From Acidimicrobiaceae bacterium (lineage in GTDB: Bacteria > Actinomycetota > Acidimicrobiia > Acidimicrobiales > Palsa-688), in the NCBI GenBank assembly GCA_027334785.1, contig DAHWQF010000181.1:1-6846 (forward strand): 6,846 nt of DNA. The letters run 5' to 3'. This document shows, one piece after another, positions 5,891 to 6,846 of this stretch (the first letter of the stretch is position 1; each line of letters begins with the position of its first letter). Below the pieces are notes generated by a model. The model was given only the letters and a program-made list of their open reading frames with translations, searched no databases and was not told the DNA's origin. Position numbers and translations under genes: made by a program.

Positions 5891-6846
5891 TGGCCCGCCG
5901 CCCTATCGCCCGTTCCGGGGTGCTGACCCGCCCCATTTCGTGGACAGGACGAGCGAGGAGGAGGACCTCGGTACCTCCGGGGTCGTCAGCACGGCCCTCG
6001 AGGCCTATAAACACGGCCCTTGCGATGTGCGCTTTCACCGCCTCGTAGCCGCCGGGCCCGCCATGGGAAAGACGGCCTTGCTCCGTGCCTTGTGCCGCCA
6101 GGTGCAGGCACTCCTCGGCTGGGCCGCCGTGCTGCACCGCTGCCGGGCCAAGGAGCGCGCTATGGGGTTGCTCCGTACCCAAGTAGTGGCCAGCGTCAGC
6201 CGTCAGTGGGGAGATGCACGAGCGGGCGCAGGGGCTTCGGTGGACGGTGATGAGGCCTGGTCCGAGCTGAAGGCCGTCCTCGAGCGTTGCGGGCGCACGG
6301 CCTCCGGGCTCGGCCGTGGGTTGCTCATAGCACTGGACGACGTGGACCTGCTCGGCGCCGGCGAGGCCGAGGCGTTCGGTTACCTGGCGCGGCGCCTAAC
6401 GCTCGAGCGCCTGCCGGTGGCCTTCGTCCTGACCGGCAGGCCCTGGTTGGCACGCCGGTTCGAGCGTACCGGCAACTTCTCGGGCACGGTCTGGACGAGC
6501 GCGCTCGGGCCGTTCGACCCCGGAGAGGCCCGAGAGGCGATCGTGGTACCCGCTGCGGAGCGGGGCGTCGAGTTCGAGGACCGGGCGCTCGAGCTGGCGT
6601 GCGCTGCCGCCGGCGGTTCTCCTCTCGCCGTTCAGCGCATCGGCTTTGCCAGCTGGGCGGCGGCGGGCGGGCGGCCGAGCGTCGGGGCCGCGGAGGTGGA
6701 GGAAGCCCTGGCCGGGCCGGTTGGCCCGCCTACCTCCGTGGCTGCCGCCGGCTTGGACGGGTGGTTCCCCGCTGGCCGGCCCACCCTGCCACTAAAGTCT
6801 CCGGGCGTGAGCAAACACGCCAGGCCGGTCTTCTCGTCTCGGGCCG
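5883..6846 (+). CDS. Orc1/Cdc6-like AAA-type ATPase (3' truncated by window)
   Basis: The frame is open from GTG 5883 to the window end (321 whole codons, no stop). The N terminus PPPYRPFRGADPPHFVDRTSEEEDL has the P-x-x-G-x-x-PP-x-F-x-x-R-x-x-E layout common in Orc1/Cdc6-like and STAND-type ATP-binding proteins. Walker A is AGPAMGKTALLRAL (57-70, Lys63), with Ala at the usual first Gly. Walker B is LLIALDDVDLL (147-157, Asp152/Asp153). VAFVLTGRPWLARRF (from ~179) is the sensor-1 strand. GPFDPGEAREAIVVPAAERG, then AAAGGSPLAVQRIGFASW (242-259 region), resembles the helical lid. GTG 5883 is chosen because AGGAGAGG at 5868-5875 lies just upstream and it overlaps the previous stop by eight bases; GTG 5940 (residue 20) would cut the N-terminal motif. 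No membrane segment is seen. Such ATPases may act in replication, partition or nucleotide-triggered signalling; the role here is unknown. Part of the same transcription unit as the coupling ATPase. Confidence 0.85.
   Translation, partial: MHSGPPPYRPFRGADPPHFVDRTSEEEDLGTSGVVSTALEAYKHGPCDVRFHRLVAAGPAMGKTALLRALCRQVQALLGWAAVLHRCRAKERAMGLLRTQVVASVSRQWGDARAGAGASVDGDEAWSELKAVLERCGRTASGLGRGLLIALDDVDLLGAGEAEAFGYLARRLTLERLPVAFVLTGRPWLARRFERTGNFSGTVWTSALGPFDPGEAREAIVVPAAERGVEFEDRALELACAAAGGSPLAVQRIGFASWAAAGGRPSVGAAEVEEALAGPVGPPTSVAAAGLDGWFPAGRPTLPLKSPGVSKHARPVFSSRA

Noticed and set aside
6020..6250. 76-residue + strand frame inside the AAA ATPase region
   Set aside because: It overlaps the longer open frame from 5883, which has Walker A and B motifs; the shorter frame has none.

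Overview
The window is GC-rich DNA, most probably from a high-GC actinobacterium. The TrpB and TrpA sequences and the style of the mobile-type genes fit the Acidimicrobiia or a neighbouring class, but this is inferred from sequence flavour only and no phylogenetic marker was tested. Every convincing gene lies on the + strand, and the long minus-strand open frames are high-GC shadows.

Left part (1-3247): the distal half of a tryptophan biosynthesis operon in the order trpC (3' end only), trpF, trpB, trpA. The genes are packed with TGATG, ATGA and GTGA stop/start overlaps, so they are almost certainly translationally coupled. Together they convert phosphoribosylanthranilate to tryptophan: TrpF isomerises PRA to CdRP, TrpC closes the indole ring to give indole-3-glycerol phosphate, and the TrpA/TrpB complex releases indole and condenses it with serine. 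Catalytic residues are present in every part that can be seen. TrpB and TrpA each carry an Ala/Pro/Gly-rich N-terminal extension of about 35 residues if the overlapping starts are used.

Junction (3248-3347): 100 bp with no gene. It holds a weak palindrome just after trpA and a strong 7-bp GC hairpin just before the next reading frame. No tRNA, att repeat or integrase is visible.

Right part (3348-6846): three tightly coupled genes with the character of an actinobacterial mobile element: (i) a sigma-70-like DNA-binding protein, (ii) a TraG/VirD4-type coupling ATPase with no obvious N-terminal membrane anchor, and (iii) an Orc1/Cdc6-like AAA-type ATPase cut by the window edge. A 12-bp tandem repeat sits at the 5' end of (i), and two in-frame 24-bp tandem repeats sit at the 3' end of (ii). 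The layout suggests a regulator plus two ATP-driven DNA or protein motors of an integrated element beside the trp operon. No relaxase, integrase or other type IV secretion component is in view, so the system is only partly seen and its function is a hypothesis.
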